From positions 89,274,122-89,338,121 of the forward strand of contig NC_092859.1 of NCBI RefSeq assembly GCF_032062135.1: a stretch of 64,000 bases of DNA. The letters run 5' to 3'. Positions 36,172-48,176 of the stretch are shown piece after piece. Numbering within the stretch: the first letter of the stretch is position 1; the number at the start of each line of letters is the position of its first letter. The notes under the pieces are model-generated. The model had not been told where the DNA came from. It did no database searches and saw nothing but the letters and a program-made list of their open reading frames with translations. A program made the position numbers and the translations under genes. This DNA comes from Pyxicephalus adspersus (lineage: Eukaryota; Chordata; Amphibia; Anura; Pyxicephalidae).

Positions 36172-36899
36172 GCTGTCATTCACCTATTGTTTGGTTATGG
36201 TTGTCCTTTCAAACACTTAGCGCTTGGTTATGGTTGTCCTTTCATACACTCAGCACTTGGTTATGGTTGTCCTATCAAACACTTAGCTCTTGGTTATTGT
36301 TGTCATATTATACACTTAGCGCTTGGTTATTGTTGTGATATCATACACTTAACACTTGGTTATGGTTTTTATATCATACACTTAGCGCTTGGTTATGGTT
36401 GTCCTTTCACACACTTAGCGCTTGGTTATGGTTGTCATATCATACACTAAGGGCTTGGTTATGGTTGTCCTATTATACACTTAGCGCTTGGTTATTGTTG
36501 TGATATCATACACTTAGTGCTTGGTTATGGTTGTCCTTTCATACACTTAGCGCTTGGTTATGGTTGTCCTTTCATACACTTAGCACTTAGTTATGGTTGT
36601 CCTTCATACACTTAGCGCTTGGTTATGGTTGTCCTATTATACACTTAGTGCTTAGTTATGGTTTTTCTATCATACACTTAGCTCTTAGTTATGGTTGTCC
36701 TTTCATACACTTAGCGCATGGGTATGGTTTTTTTGTCATACACGTAGTGCTTGGTTATGGATGTCCTTTCATACACTTAGCGCTTGGTTATGGTTGTCAT
36801 ATCATAAACATAGTGCTTGGTTATTGTTTTCCTTTCTTACACTTAGTGCGTGGTTATGGTTATCCTATCAAAAACTTAACGCTTGGTTATGGTTGTCAA
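36172..36899. repeat. 33 bp minisatellite, about 22 copies
   Basis: The unit is close to GCTTGGTTATGGTTGTCCTT plus TCATACACTTAGC. Complete units run from 36189 to about 36882, with a partial unit at each end. Variant forms alternate (CCTTTCATAC, CCTATTATAC, GATATCATAC, CATATCATAC), and neighbouring variant pairs recur, pointing to duplication of blocks of units. Because 33 is a multiple of 3, one frame spells LALGYGCPFIH again and again. A TAA in the eighth unit and a one-base deletion in the thirteenth break it, so coding is unlikely. Confidence 0.97.
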
Positions 36900-39596
36900 A
36901 TAGGAGAGGATAGCAAAGGCCTTTGCACCCTTTTTGTCATTGTCAGAATTGACACCCTTTTCCTGTTTGTCAGTTATGTCTTGACTTCACACTAGATGTA
37001 AACCCAACCACTAAAATGTTTTATACCCTCTAACATGTTGAAATAAATTTAAAAGTGATTATCAATATTTTTAAATCAGCAGCTAATTAAAAATAAATTA
37101 CCATATGATCCTGCTATTAAGGTCTTTGATCAAATACTTGTTCTCTATCCTTGTGCTTCTGCATTGCCAGCCTGTTACATGGGACTTCAATAATGACTAC
37201 AAGTAGTTACATTATCTAGCCAGGGTTCATTGTTGTCATCAAAGAAACCCCTCTTTACCATCACTTTCCCTAGCTACCATTTTTTCAGGGGGTAATCTTT
37301 TGCCCCAACAACAAGCCAGGGGTGGGTGCTGGTCACTTGTAAAAACACAATCTGACACTATACTTAAGTCTACAGCAACCCTCCCCCATAGAAAGCAAGG
37401 CTTAATAATTTATTTAGTGTGGGAGGTATGTAGAGTAAGGAAAATTCACTGTATTCTTTGCTTCTTGCCAACTGGTGTTCCTCCTTGTTCCTCTTTCAGG
37501 ATTTTGGCAGGCCCTCTACATCCTCATGAAGAGTGCAGGGCTGTGCTGGGATGATGTTAGAAAGGCCTAGCATTCTTATCAATGTGCTTTCTTAAATCAC
37601 CACGCACCAGATAGAGCCCTACATGACATGAGGGCATTGAGGGCCTGCCCATATATTGAGAGTAGAACAGGAGAAAACACCAGATAGCGGGTCGCGGGAA
37701 ATAAAGTAAATATTTTTCTTCTTTAAACACCTCCTAGACTAAACAAGCTAATAAACCTTGTTTGAAGGAAAGGTTAACTGTACCTAAAAATATAATGCTA
37801 ACTGAAGTTTTGTTCCAAGCTAGGTCCCGTGGAGTCAAGATGCTTCAATTCCATTTTCCCATTGACCTAAGTGCCCATTTTGTGAACGTTTTTTAGTATA
37901 ATGCAGGGCAATTAACATGTGCTAGTAAGTACAGATGATTTGGGGAAACATCTTGATAGGTCACAGACAGCAAAAAGCATGGAATAGGTTTTAAATTATA
38001 TATGCAGCTTTAATTAACTTTGAATTAGGCTAAGGAACCGTTAAAACCTCTGTCAGTTTTTTTTTCTTCTTGTGTCCCATCAGTGAGTTTTCCCGTTACT
38101 TCTGGTCCTTAGCATGCCAGGAGATGTGAGAGTAAATCTCTACAAGTAGGGGATCAGTAGGGGTTTGCTTTTTCACAACCTTAGTTTGCAGCAAACTTTA
38201 GGGACTCTTCTGCAATAAAACACATTTGCCTGCCTGTTTGCTCCCTCTTATTCAATGAACACTGAGCAGCAGATGCGTAGCTCGGTGTATGATCTTGGCT
38301 TACCAGGGTGCAGGAAATTAATGACACATCCCACATCCATGTACTTATTTAATAATTCAAAGAACTGATGACTGTGTCAGCTGATCACCATTTTTAAGAA
38401 TAGAGAGAACACAATTATGGTGTTGTTTTACTGAATATACCAGCACTTATATAATGAACGCCCTTTTTTAGCAGACCGTATTGAATTGGACAGCATTACT
38501 TGGTTCTTTCTCTTTCCTGATGTGCTGATTCAGATATCAACATATTTAAAGAATTAAGCATTGTGTTTCTAAAGCAATATTCCCATCATGTAAAAAAACA
38601 TGTTCAATCATGATAAACAACAAATTCTGAGTTGCTCCCTTTTTCCCTGTTGAAATAAACCATTCAATGTTTTTGTTATATCTGTTTAATGGAAGTACCT
38701 GTTGTTAATTCAGATTTTTTTTTTAGAAAAGAACATTTTATGAGGGGTTCATTCAACCCATCATGTACCCCCTTTAATCACCAATTTTAATTGGTAAATG
38801 TTTATGGTGTTATCTCAGAAGTCCAGGACCTTGTGTGTAACAGATCCCTTCTAGTCACTCTGCTATCAGTCTCCAAGGCACTTCTTTGCTTTAAATTTGT
38901 TTCTGTATCTAAGAGAAGACATTCCTAAATATACACAAGGGATTTTGTTCTATGTTTGATGGTTTGTTTGTCACCAGCAACTTCAAGAGAAAGAAATTCA
39001 CTTGTGAAGGTAAATCAACAGAGCTTATTGTTATGTAAATATTGTGAAGCAGGCGCAGGGAGTCACATTGGCTGGGCAATCTCGTGTCACTTGCAAGTTA
39101 CATTATTATATACCAGGTTCTGCTGAATCCATAACACAAACAAAAAATGAGCTAAGCAAACACTCATGCTATTTTGAAAACCCCTCTATTTGAGGTACAT
39201 AATAAAAACACTTGTAGAAACAAAGCTGGGTAATGAATAAAAAAAGCAAGGAAATGGAATGCTAAGAGCTCAAACTTAAAGCTGGCCATATATTTGGGAA
39301 ACTAACTACATAGATGGAAGTAATTTATTAATTTGACTATCACTTCTTTCATAGCCTTTTGGATAGTGCATACTGATGATGGCTGACTTCTGATATATTA
39401 GCAGCAATGAAAGCAAACTGCCTGAAATGCACAACAAATGCGTGTAATGTTTTCTAAAATTGTTTGTATTGCATAACAACCTATTCCTAAACATTGTGAA
39501 ACTAAGTCCATATTATAGTTTGTTCAGTTTTCTTTTATCAAGGTCTGTCTTGTTATTTTTTTGGTAGTACATTCCCTAAAGTTATGTAAAGTATTA
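36900..39596. other. Non-coding stretch, no gene seen
   Basis: No exon is supported. A segment near 38075-38170 (GTTACTTCTGGTCCTTAGCA then GGAGATGTGAGAGTAAATCT) recalls a frog repeat that may also occur at 56118, at low confidence. Frames here are of chance length. Confidence 0.45.
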
Positions 39597-39892
39597 TGCT
39601 ACGTACACACATGCAATGGTTTTCGTCCGATAATTGGCTCAGGGCGGATATCGGACGAGAATCTTGTGTGTGTACAGTACTTATTGTTCATCGTCCAATG
39701 ACTGGCCTGGCGGATCAATTTATGATGGACAACTAACAATCGTAATGCAAGTGAAGGGGAAAGAGTGCAGCGGGGTGCGGCTTGCTCGTTCTCCCCCCTC
39801 CCCTCTTCATAGAGCAGAGCGGTGCTGTATGTACAGCGCTCGTTCATGCATCGTGCAGTCGTTTGTCGTTAGAGAGGACCGTGAACGATTTT
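39597..39892 (-). mobile_element. Harbinger-like MITE, copy 2, one end deleted
   Basis: One end reads TGCTACGTACACACATGCAA followed by TCGTCCGATAATTGG, matching the reverse complement of the right end of the element at 44072-44402. The internal order is also reversed (TCCCCCCTCCCCTCTTCATA, GAGCAGAGCGGTGCTGTATG, TCGTTCATGCATCGTGCAGT). The far end stops about 40 bases short of the expected terminal repeat. The 149-codon + frame here is a GC-composition effect. Confidence 0.82.
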
Positions 39893-41041
39893 CCCCCCTT
39901 CATTTCTCTCCACCTCTTCATGCTTTCTCCTCTTCTCTTCCTGTCTCTCTAACCTCTCATGCATGCTCTTCCCTCTTTTTCTCTATCTACTTTAGCTCTT
40001 TTTTGATGTTTAGCTCGTATGGTATGTTTAGAGTGTGTAAGCATCAAAGGCTAATAATGGTGGGGAGGGGGCAGCTGTCCTAGGGGAGCAAAAAGTATAA
40101 ATCCAGCCTTGCATATGCATATTATTCCAGTGCTAAGAACCTAGTCACCATATTTTTCACATGTCCTTTACAAGCTATTAGGGCATGAACTAAGTGACTT
40201 TCCAGATAGTTGGGTAGGGTTTTAAAAAAAGTAGATGGTCTGTTTTAATTGTTTCAGTTTGAGATTATTAGGGTGTAAGAGTAAATCTATTTTTAGACCA
40301 AAGATAGCTATCTTTACAAAAGCATCAATGGTGATTTCATTTAAACATTTATCCTTGTGCATCAGGAAGACAGATCTTGTACCTAGCTTCTCTTCATCGA
40401 AACAATAATAATCTATAAAAATTATATATAATTGGTTTCCCAATCCAGTCACTTGCCAAATGTGAATCTGATCATAGTTTGGTCGCCAAAGGTGTTCAAT
40501 CATAGTTTTAGAGTTGTGTAAGAGAAATGTAGAAAAGTATGCTCAGATTAAATTTGCATATTGTGTAGGGCAACCTCTGCCAGCTATGCTGTATGTCATA
40601 TCCAGTCTGTTCTAAGGTTTGTGGCATATCTAAACTTAAAAGTTGTTCTGTTTTAGGTAAATTATGACATAGTTAAATCCCTGTAAATTATAAATCTATG
40701 TTTTCTTTTCTGGACTTTTGTCTTATTATGTTTCCCCACTTTATCTAAATACTTGTACGCCATGCTCTTTCTCTATCTCAAGGTCTGCCCAATTTTACAG
40801 ACAATTACCTGCTGTCATTTTGACTGCTGGGACTTGTTCTCTAACACGGGTGTGAACTGACACTTGCAGAAAAGTGTCTGCAGTGTCAATGTCAGTTACA
40901 TTATAGTTATAATTGCTTCATTTTAATTATACATAGCTACTCTGGTACATAGCAGAAGTGTGACCTTTGATCTGCATGTGCTTTCAGTTAATGGTACCTA
41001 TAGATTGAAAAAAAATCTAATCAACCCTAAATAACACCTTC
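39893..41041. other. Non-coding stretch, no gene seen
   Basis: The stretch begins pyrimidine-rich (39890-40000) and then is AT-rich. The - strand frame of 93 codons (40222-40503) has no recognisable motif. Confidence 0.5.
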
Positions 41042-41075
41042 TTCCCTTTTCCCCTAGCTATAGGGGAAAAGGGAA
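41042..41075. repeat. Perfect 15 bp hairpin
   Basis: TTCCCTTTTCCCCTA (41042-41056) pairs exactly with TAGGGGAAAAGGGAA (41061-41075) across a four-base loop. It is followed by a short direct repeat of TAATAGTAC. No terminator function is implied in a eukaryote. Confidence 0.9.
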
Positions 41076-41681
41076 TAGTTAATAGTACCTAGCTAATAGT
41101 ACTTTTTGTTCATTTCCATTCATTTAGTTAATTTTATTTAGTTACTTTACCATGAAAAATAATGTGTTGTCAAAAGTGACAAAGTTAATACAGAATGGCC
41201 CCATTGATCAAATGTAAAAAATAATTTGGTCCTTAGGACTATTCAGGTGCTACAGCTTTTTTTTCTTTAAGAATCACAACATTTTTATATAAGGTGCACT
41301 TATCCTGCCTACCTTGTTTGCCTGATTTATTGAATCTAACCCACCTACCAGATTTAAAAGCTAGTGCAGAAAATCCAATTTAGCTGCCCCCCTAAAGTAA
41401 ACCTCATTGAGGGATAAACACATACATCAATAAAAACCTGACAAGTTCTACCCACTCACCTAATGACTATGATTACATGATGGTGGGAGGTGGTATAAAG
41501 GTATATGTGGACTCTGGGGAAAGAGAAGATTGAATACTTATGCTCCCTCTATCTAATCAGAATCGGTGTTGCATGACTTTAAAGGCTGCGATGCTGCTGC
41601 ACTCATTTTAAGGATCTGGCTTTATATATAGCAGGGGTACCTAGATCACAAGAAGAAAACTTCAGTGTTTCAGAAAACATG

Positions 41682-41685
<4 letters not shown>
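41076..41685. other. Non-coding stretch, nothing seen
   Basis: This is AT-rich sequence leading to a TA microsatellite, with no exon supported. Confidence 0.5.

Positions 41686-41740
<55 letters not shown>
41686..41740. repeat. (TA)n microsatellite, about 27 repeats
   Basis: This is an uninterrupted TA run. The Tyr/Ile frame across it is an artefact. Confidence 0.98.
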
Positions 41741-41742
<2 letters not shown>

Positions 41743-43490
41743 ATTTATTTTTTTGCTCGGAGTCAGACTCAAATGGCTGTAAGCATTACACTACGTATTT
41801 TTCCAACTGGGTCGGTTAATAATGTAAATTTATCTCTAAATAATAGTTAAACCTAGGCAACATTTATGTGTTTAAGCCTAATTGTACTAAAATGATGTAA
41901 GTAGTATTGTGTTATAGTAAAATGATCCCTTAACACTACTATCACAAGATCATAAATGGAGTCTCCTGGCAGCACAACAAATTTCATTTGAAGAAGTTTA
42001 TTTTTATATGGCTAGCAATTAGCAAATTTATGGCACTTTAATTTCATTTTTGTAAGACATATTTTTGTATTACATATAATAACATATTATCCGTTAGAAG
42101 CATGAGCTTGCAATATAAGGAGAGCTGAATGTGATGATGCTGGAATTCTGTTGGAGTTATTCCACAAGTATGCTGTATAGTGTCCTAGTGAACCTATTTG
42201 TTGTATATATATTATCCATATGGGTATTTAGAGTTCTTTTAAAGTGGTTTATGAAATAAAATGTTAATTCTGTCATTTGCAATGAATATGCGCGTGTGTA
42301 ACAATACACAAGCTGGATTATATTGCAAATATGGCAATTTATAGTAACTTTACCTTGTCCTCTAATGCAGCAGATTACCATGATGCCTTTCCAATGCAGC
42401 CAGATGTATAGCATCTTAAATAGGGATGGCATTGGTTTCCTATATATTGCCCAGCATGGTGTCACTACTAGGCCAGAGGTGTAAGTCTTTCTCTCTAGAC
42501 ACAGACCTCAGCCCCTAATGCAACTTCATAGGTGGATTAGGTGTATTTCACTAGAAGGATAAAGCATTTTGGGAATTAGGGAAATCTGTACAGATAGACA
42601 TATTAAGTGCTGCAGCACATTTTCTTAAATTAAAGGCCCTGTTTGTACTTTATTTTTAAATTATTTTAAAAAGTTTAAATTACATTTGGGTTGATTTACT
42701 AAACATATATATTTTTTACTTTGGAAAATTATGTTCAGTTAGCTTAGTGATAAGGAGATGTTCACTTCAACTATTAAAATTGCACATTATTTGGTATTCA
42801 AAGTGAAATAAACCTTCACTTTATTTACTAATAATTCCCATTGTGGATTTAAAAGTTTATGCAGTTTAGTAGGTTTTCATAATACATGTAAGTCAAAGAA
42901 AATGACCAGAGTACAGAGTAGTCAAAACCTGTATCTTGATAATTCTTAAAATAAAGATCAGGGTTCATGAAGCAGGCAGTATATCCCTGACCTTATGATT
43001 TTACAAAGATGAAAAACAAAATATTTCCCAGTAAAGATACATATGACCTAATGTAAGTACAGATAAAGAAGCATATACATTGTTATCTTGTCACATCACT
43101 CACAGTAATTGGTTTGATCTGGGACAAAGACCTTTATATGTGTTAGATAAGATGTCCCTATTTTACTGATCTGGGCAAGTATCACTTAACTGGTGTGATT
43201 TCTGCTGGTAATTTGTTTCACTGGCCATTACATTTCTCCTTATATGTGAAATCAGGTTTCGTAAGGGGTAGTTTAAAGAATTACATCTGATGTAATGTGT
43301 CACATGATAAACCATTTGAGATCAAGGTGAGAGATTCTGTAGTATATATTATTGTTCCTGTGCACAGCTGTAATAAATGTTCTCAAATTGGTGGTTTTGA
43401 AATAGTATAGTTATATATAAGAGCATACAGTATATTCAAGTATGTCCCTTACCTATACTTTATGTAATTGTGAAGACTTATGTAAGATCA
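41741..43490. other. Non-coding stretch, no gene seen
   Basis: This is AT-rich sequence; the 102-codon - strand frame (42157-42465) has no recognisable domain. No repeat family was recognised. Confidence 0.5.
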
Positions 43491-44071
<581 letters not shown>

Positions 44072-44402
44072 AGCTGCGTACACACCTGCAATTTTTCTCG
44101 TTGGAAAGGATCTTTCACGATCCTTTCCAACGAGAAAAGACTGCACGATGCATGAACGATGCTGTACATACAGCACCGTTCATGCTCTATGGAGAGGGGA
44201 GGGGGAGAGCGACGGAGCGGCACCCTGCTGCTTGCTCTCCCCTTCCCTTTCATTAGGATCGGTCGTCGTCCATCGTCCATGGATCCACCAGGACGGTCGT
44301 CGGACGATGGACGACGACCGACTGTACACACGGCAGATTTTCGCCCGATAATTGGCCGATACCGATTATCGGGCGAGAAAAATTTGCCGTGTGTACGCAG
44401 CT
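44072..44402 (+). mobile_element. PIF/Harbinger-like MITE built of hairpins
   Basis: The terminal inverted repeats AGCTGCGTACACAC and GTGTGTACGCAGCT are exact. TAA lies on both sides (44069-44071 and 44403-44405), a TWA duplication known for PIF/Harbinger elements. Four further inverted repeats fill the inside: 44093-44112 with 44119-44138 (20 bp perfect), about 44155-44167 with 44170-44182, 44261-44278 with 44302-44319 (18 bp perfect) and 44341-44352 with 44365-44376 (12 bp perfect). There is no transposase. Near-intact ends suggest recent activity compared with copy 2 at 39597. Confidence 0.9.
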
Positions 44403-44405
44403 TAA

Positions 44406-46446
44406 GTATTAGCTCTTAAAAAAAGTCTTTATTGAATTGAATAATGTCAAGCATGTATACCATGCAGCATAGGGAGGTAATACGTACCTGTCTTATTAAA
44501 GGTTAAATTCAGAGAATGATAAACCTACACAACATTTAGATTGGTTTTTACTAAATAAAGGGATTTATAATTTGGTTTATTGGTAACGGGTATTGCACAT
44601 TTCACATTTACTTTGTCTTATACACAAAAGCTCAGAATCCTGAAACTTCAACCATTGTGCTTTGCCTTTATACTAGAATGCATCTATAACTACTTTTGTG
44701 TTTTTCATTTGCCATTATCAAGGCTATTAGACAGCTCATGTCATCTAACACTACATTTGTATATGATCTGCAGTGACGCCTGGCACTACTGGCTTAAAGA
44801 GAGTAGTAAGCTTCTTGTTAAAAGTTTACCAGTAGTATTTTGCTTCCATTGACATTCCACTCTTTTATCTGATGTGGTTTAAGTTACCTAACTGCCTACC
44901 TGTTCATCCTAGCCTGTATAAAAACAATAGTATTATAGAATGGGACAACGTAAGGTTTATAGATCCCTATTACAGACAATAACTTGATGAACCAAAAATA
45001 TTTATGAAAACAAAACATCCAAATCTAAACTTTTATTAAAAAATCAGATATCCGACCAGATTTGCTATGTTCTGCATATTTGCAAATATTTATTTTCCAT
45101 TTTGACACAGATAGCCAACATTTTTTGTGTGCTGTCAAATTAAAATATTTTCAAGGTGCATACTGCGTCTGAGGTTCATTAAGTACGATTTCATACATGA
45201 AATCAAAGCAACGCAGCAGTCCTAATTGGAACAGACTGTGATGCTGGAGCCTCGGGCTGTGACAAAACACGTTCCAAAACTAGACAAAGTATTTTGCTAT
45301 TGTGTATATAAATAAAAGGTGTTATAGTGTGAACATACCGACATTTAACCTTGACTTTTTACAAATCGCTGCTTAAATTATTGTAACATGCTCTATGGAG
45401 AATTATATCTCTGTATCTGTGCTATAAATGGTGTAAAATGAAACCTTATATCTAGGGACCAAGGAATTGTTAATGGAAAGATTCCCTTAAAGAAAACTAG
45501 TACTGACAGCTATGTAAGGACTATTGCTGATCGTGCTACTTCGCGCTTTAATTTGCTCTCAGTGTCCTGGAACTGGTATGCAGATTAGAAAGTCAGAAGG
45601 AAATTAAAATTCTTGGTATGCATATGTTCTCCAGGTCAGTGTCTTATGCAATACTGACGTCAATTGATCAGTGGTTAGCAATACTAGCCACTATATTTAC
45701 TCCTGCCTTTGTTAGTATATGCTACTTTCCAGCAGCTCTGTGTTAGGTTCTCTGGCCTGGAAACATACAGCTTGTTAAAGGAGAACTACATTTTTTTAGA
45801 CCCCCAAGGCTCTTTCCATAATTTACGTGTATGGCACCAAACAGTCTCCTTCTTCCTTCCCCTTGTTACTTTACTGCCACAGCTGGAATTTTGTTCTGAT
45901 CTACTACCAGATCAGCAATCTTCATTTGCCAGCCGGGGTTGATGTAACTAGCACATATACACACAAGAGTTACCTAATTCTAGCACCCATGCAAATATTG
46001 TATACTGATCTGTGCACAATTCAGTGTACAATTAGAAGAAATTGGGAGGCATACCATAAAAACTAACTGCTAGCAATTTCTTTAAAAGAAGATTTTAGTT
46101 CCACATTCAGGTAGGGTGAAGGCAAGACATCTGATCTGTATACTTGTTTTGGGTTAGTGCCTCAGAAAATACTAAAGCTAATGGATCAGCAAGACAGTTA
46201 GCATTTTAGGAGATCAGCACCAGCTGTCTTCCTATACCTCTCAGTACAAGTTTCCTTTAAGCGCTCCTCAAGTCAGCTTTTGCTGATGGAAGTGGAACAT
46301 GTCTTAGTGAAGTAGATCTATCTAGAGGTTTTTAACATTCTGTTCTCATCTATCTGTGGCATATCCTTTTGTCACATTTAGGAAGCTATTATGCTGTATA
46401 GGTGTCTGGATGTTGGCCATAATTGTTACAAGGTATTGATATTTCA
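44406..46446. other. Non-coding stretch with probable old repeats
   Basis: No exon is supported. The part at about 45200-45330 (CACGTTCCAAAACTAGACAA then TGTGTATATAAATAAAAGGT) resembles repeat tails ending in AATAAA. The part at about 45840-46000 (CTTCCTTCCCCTTGTTACTT, CCAGCCGGGGTTGATGTAAC) shares its core with 61360 and 30975. The 77- and 79-codon frames there are repeat-derived. Confidence 0.4.
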
Positions 46447-46570
46447 GGAAATGTCATAGATGAATTTCAAAAGAAAAAGATGAGTTTTGAGGGCCAAAAT
46501 ACCAATGTGTTTGGTACAAATCTGTGGCCCTCAAAACCCATTTTTTTTCAAACTCATCTATGGGATTTCC
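46447..46570. repeat. Long hairpin, about 48 bp arms
   Basis: The left arm 46447-46496 (starts GGAAATGTCATAGATGAATT, ends TTTTGAGGGCCA) pairs with the right arm 46525-46570 (starts TGGCCCTCAAAACCCA, ends TCATCTATGGGATTTCC), with a few mismatches and a small bulge in the A-rich middle. The 28-base loop contains a second pairing, TACCAA with TTGGTA around TGTGT. It is not related to the other hairpin families in this window. It could be a small MITE or a miRNA-precursor-like hairpin. Confidence 0.88.
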
Positions 46571-47970
46571 TTTTCTATTCCTATTGAACTAATAGAGGTC
46601 GGCAATATTTGACATTCAGTTGTCTTTATGAGACTTCTCCCACCATATACAATAATTAGATGCAACTTAAAGGGGAACTTTGAATAAAAAATGCTGGCAG
46701 GTAGATCTTTACCTAAATGTACAGTGAGTTGCACATATGTAGCCCAGTGTACATCCTCAGCATGCCTTAGTGTATGTGTGGGAGTTACACCATTCCAGCA
46801 TGACCAATCATGATGAACAAATCCAGTAGAAGATTGGGAGCATATGCCATTAGTAATTTAAATTCTGAAAACATGCATATTAGTCAATATCCTGATGAAA
46901 TGGTAAGTACTGAAAGTGATTTTTATAACATCAGATTAGTAGAGGGAATGCAGATTTTGTGTCCTTCTGTTTGCCATACAATACTTTGTTTGCCATACAA
47001 TAATACACTTAAGGACTAATTTGAAACTCCGTTTACTTAAATGGGTAACTGATGTCCATAGTTGAAAGTGGCATACATGGCATCTTTTTTTTTCAATTAG
47101 ACCACAGGTTGTGACAAAAAAGCTTTCAAGGTGTTAAAAACAAATACCAAAGATACCCATTCTGGCCTAGGTGTGGTGAATGCTATCGGGAGATCAGTAA
47201 AATTGGTGATTATGGTGATCACCTGTTTATAATTACAGCAGTGGTAGTAAAGCTATCTAAATAGTAAGGATTGCTAGTTCATTCAGGCCTTATTCTAGTA
47301 CTGCAAAAAGAAGCTCACTAAATCTTGTATATAATGCTTTGGGAATATACACATTTATTCAAATATGGAATATAAACGACCCAGTTATATTCTATCTTCC
47401 TACTGGGCTTACTTTAATTCATTACCAAATCATCTTAAACAAAGTGCAGTTGCAGTTTGTAGGCAGTGCTATGTGAGTAGCATTCATGAGCAGCAAAAAT
47501 ATTGTGTTCATAAAATAAAAAATATGTAAATTGATATTTGAAAATGAATGTTTAATGCTTAATACAGGTTTAGAGTACTAAAACTCCGAATGTATAAAAG
47601 TAACCGCATAGCCGCATGAGACTATTACACAAAAGAACAGTATTAAGAGATGCAAAGATGTATCTCAGACTGTATTGGGATGTAGGAAATGGTACTGAAT
47701 AAATTATTTTAGCTGAATAGATTAAGGCAAGATTTGATAAGGAAGTGTTGTTTAATATAGTGGTAAATCTAGGAAATGCAAACAAATAAAACAAACGAGT
47801 AGAACACATTTCAGTAAAAAATGATTTTACGAATGAGTGATTTTACTGATGAAAATAAAAATGGGCCATATGTTAAAGCAGGATAGCGGGAATTACACCA
47901 CAGGATCCTTAAAGTAAATCAGCATTCCAACATTTTTTAAAGTGTACTGCGTAAGAGGAGCCAACACAGA
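46571..47970. other. Non-coding stretch, no gene seen
   Basis: A donor-like ATG|GTAAGTACTG lies at 46900-46911 inside a 69-codon frame (46810-47019). No acceptor partner or domain supports an exon. The segment 46730-46800 may be an old repeat related, on the other strand, to 30975. Confidence 0.4.
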
Positions 47971-48176
47971 GGGCCCGATTTATTAAAGTTCGCCAAGGCT
48001 GTAGAGGATAAACTTTCATCAGTGAAGCTGGGTGATCCAGCAAACCTGAAATGGATTTCTTCAAAGTCATTTGCTATTTGCCAGAAAATGTTTTGAATCC
48101 TGGGCCAGATTCATTCCAGGTTTGCTGGATCACCCAACTTCACTGATGAAAGTGAGAGCTTTATTAAATTGGCCCC
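47971..48176. mobile_element. Palindromic MITE-like element, copy 6
   Basis: The left end is GGGCCCGATTTATTAAAG. The arms, AAACTTTCATCAGTGAAGCT with GGGTGATCCAGCAAACCTG, and CAGGTTTGCTGGATCACCCA with ACTTCACTGATGAAAGTGA, pair closely. The right outer arm has lost the GTATTCTCTCCAGCCTTGG portion, so this copy carries a deletion of about 20 bases near its right end (GAGCTTTATTAAATTGGCCCC). Confidence 0.85.

Noticed and set aside
39634..40083. 149-codon + frame
   Set aside because: It starts inside the Harbinger-like element and follows its GC-rich, stop-poor composition, then runs into a pyrimidine tract.
41042..41075. Hairpin as a transcription terminator
   Set aside because: Hairpin terminators are bacterial; the window is vertebrate, so no such role was assigned.
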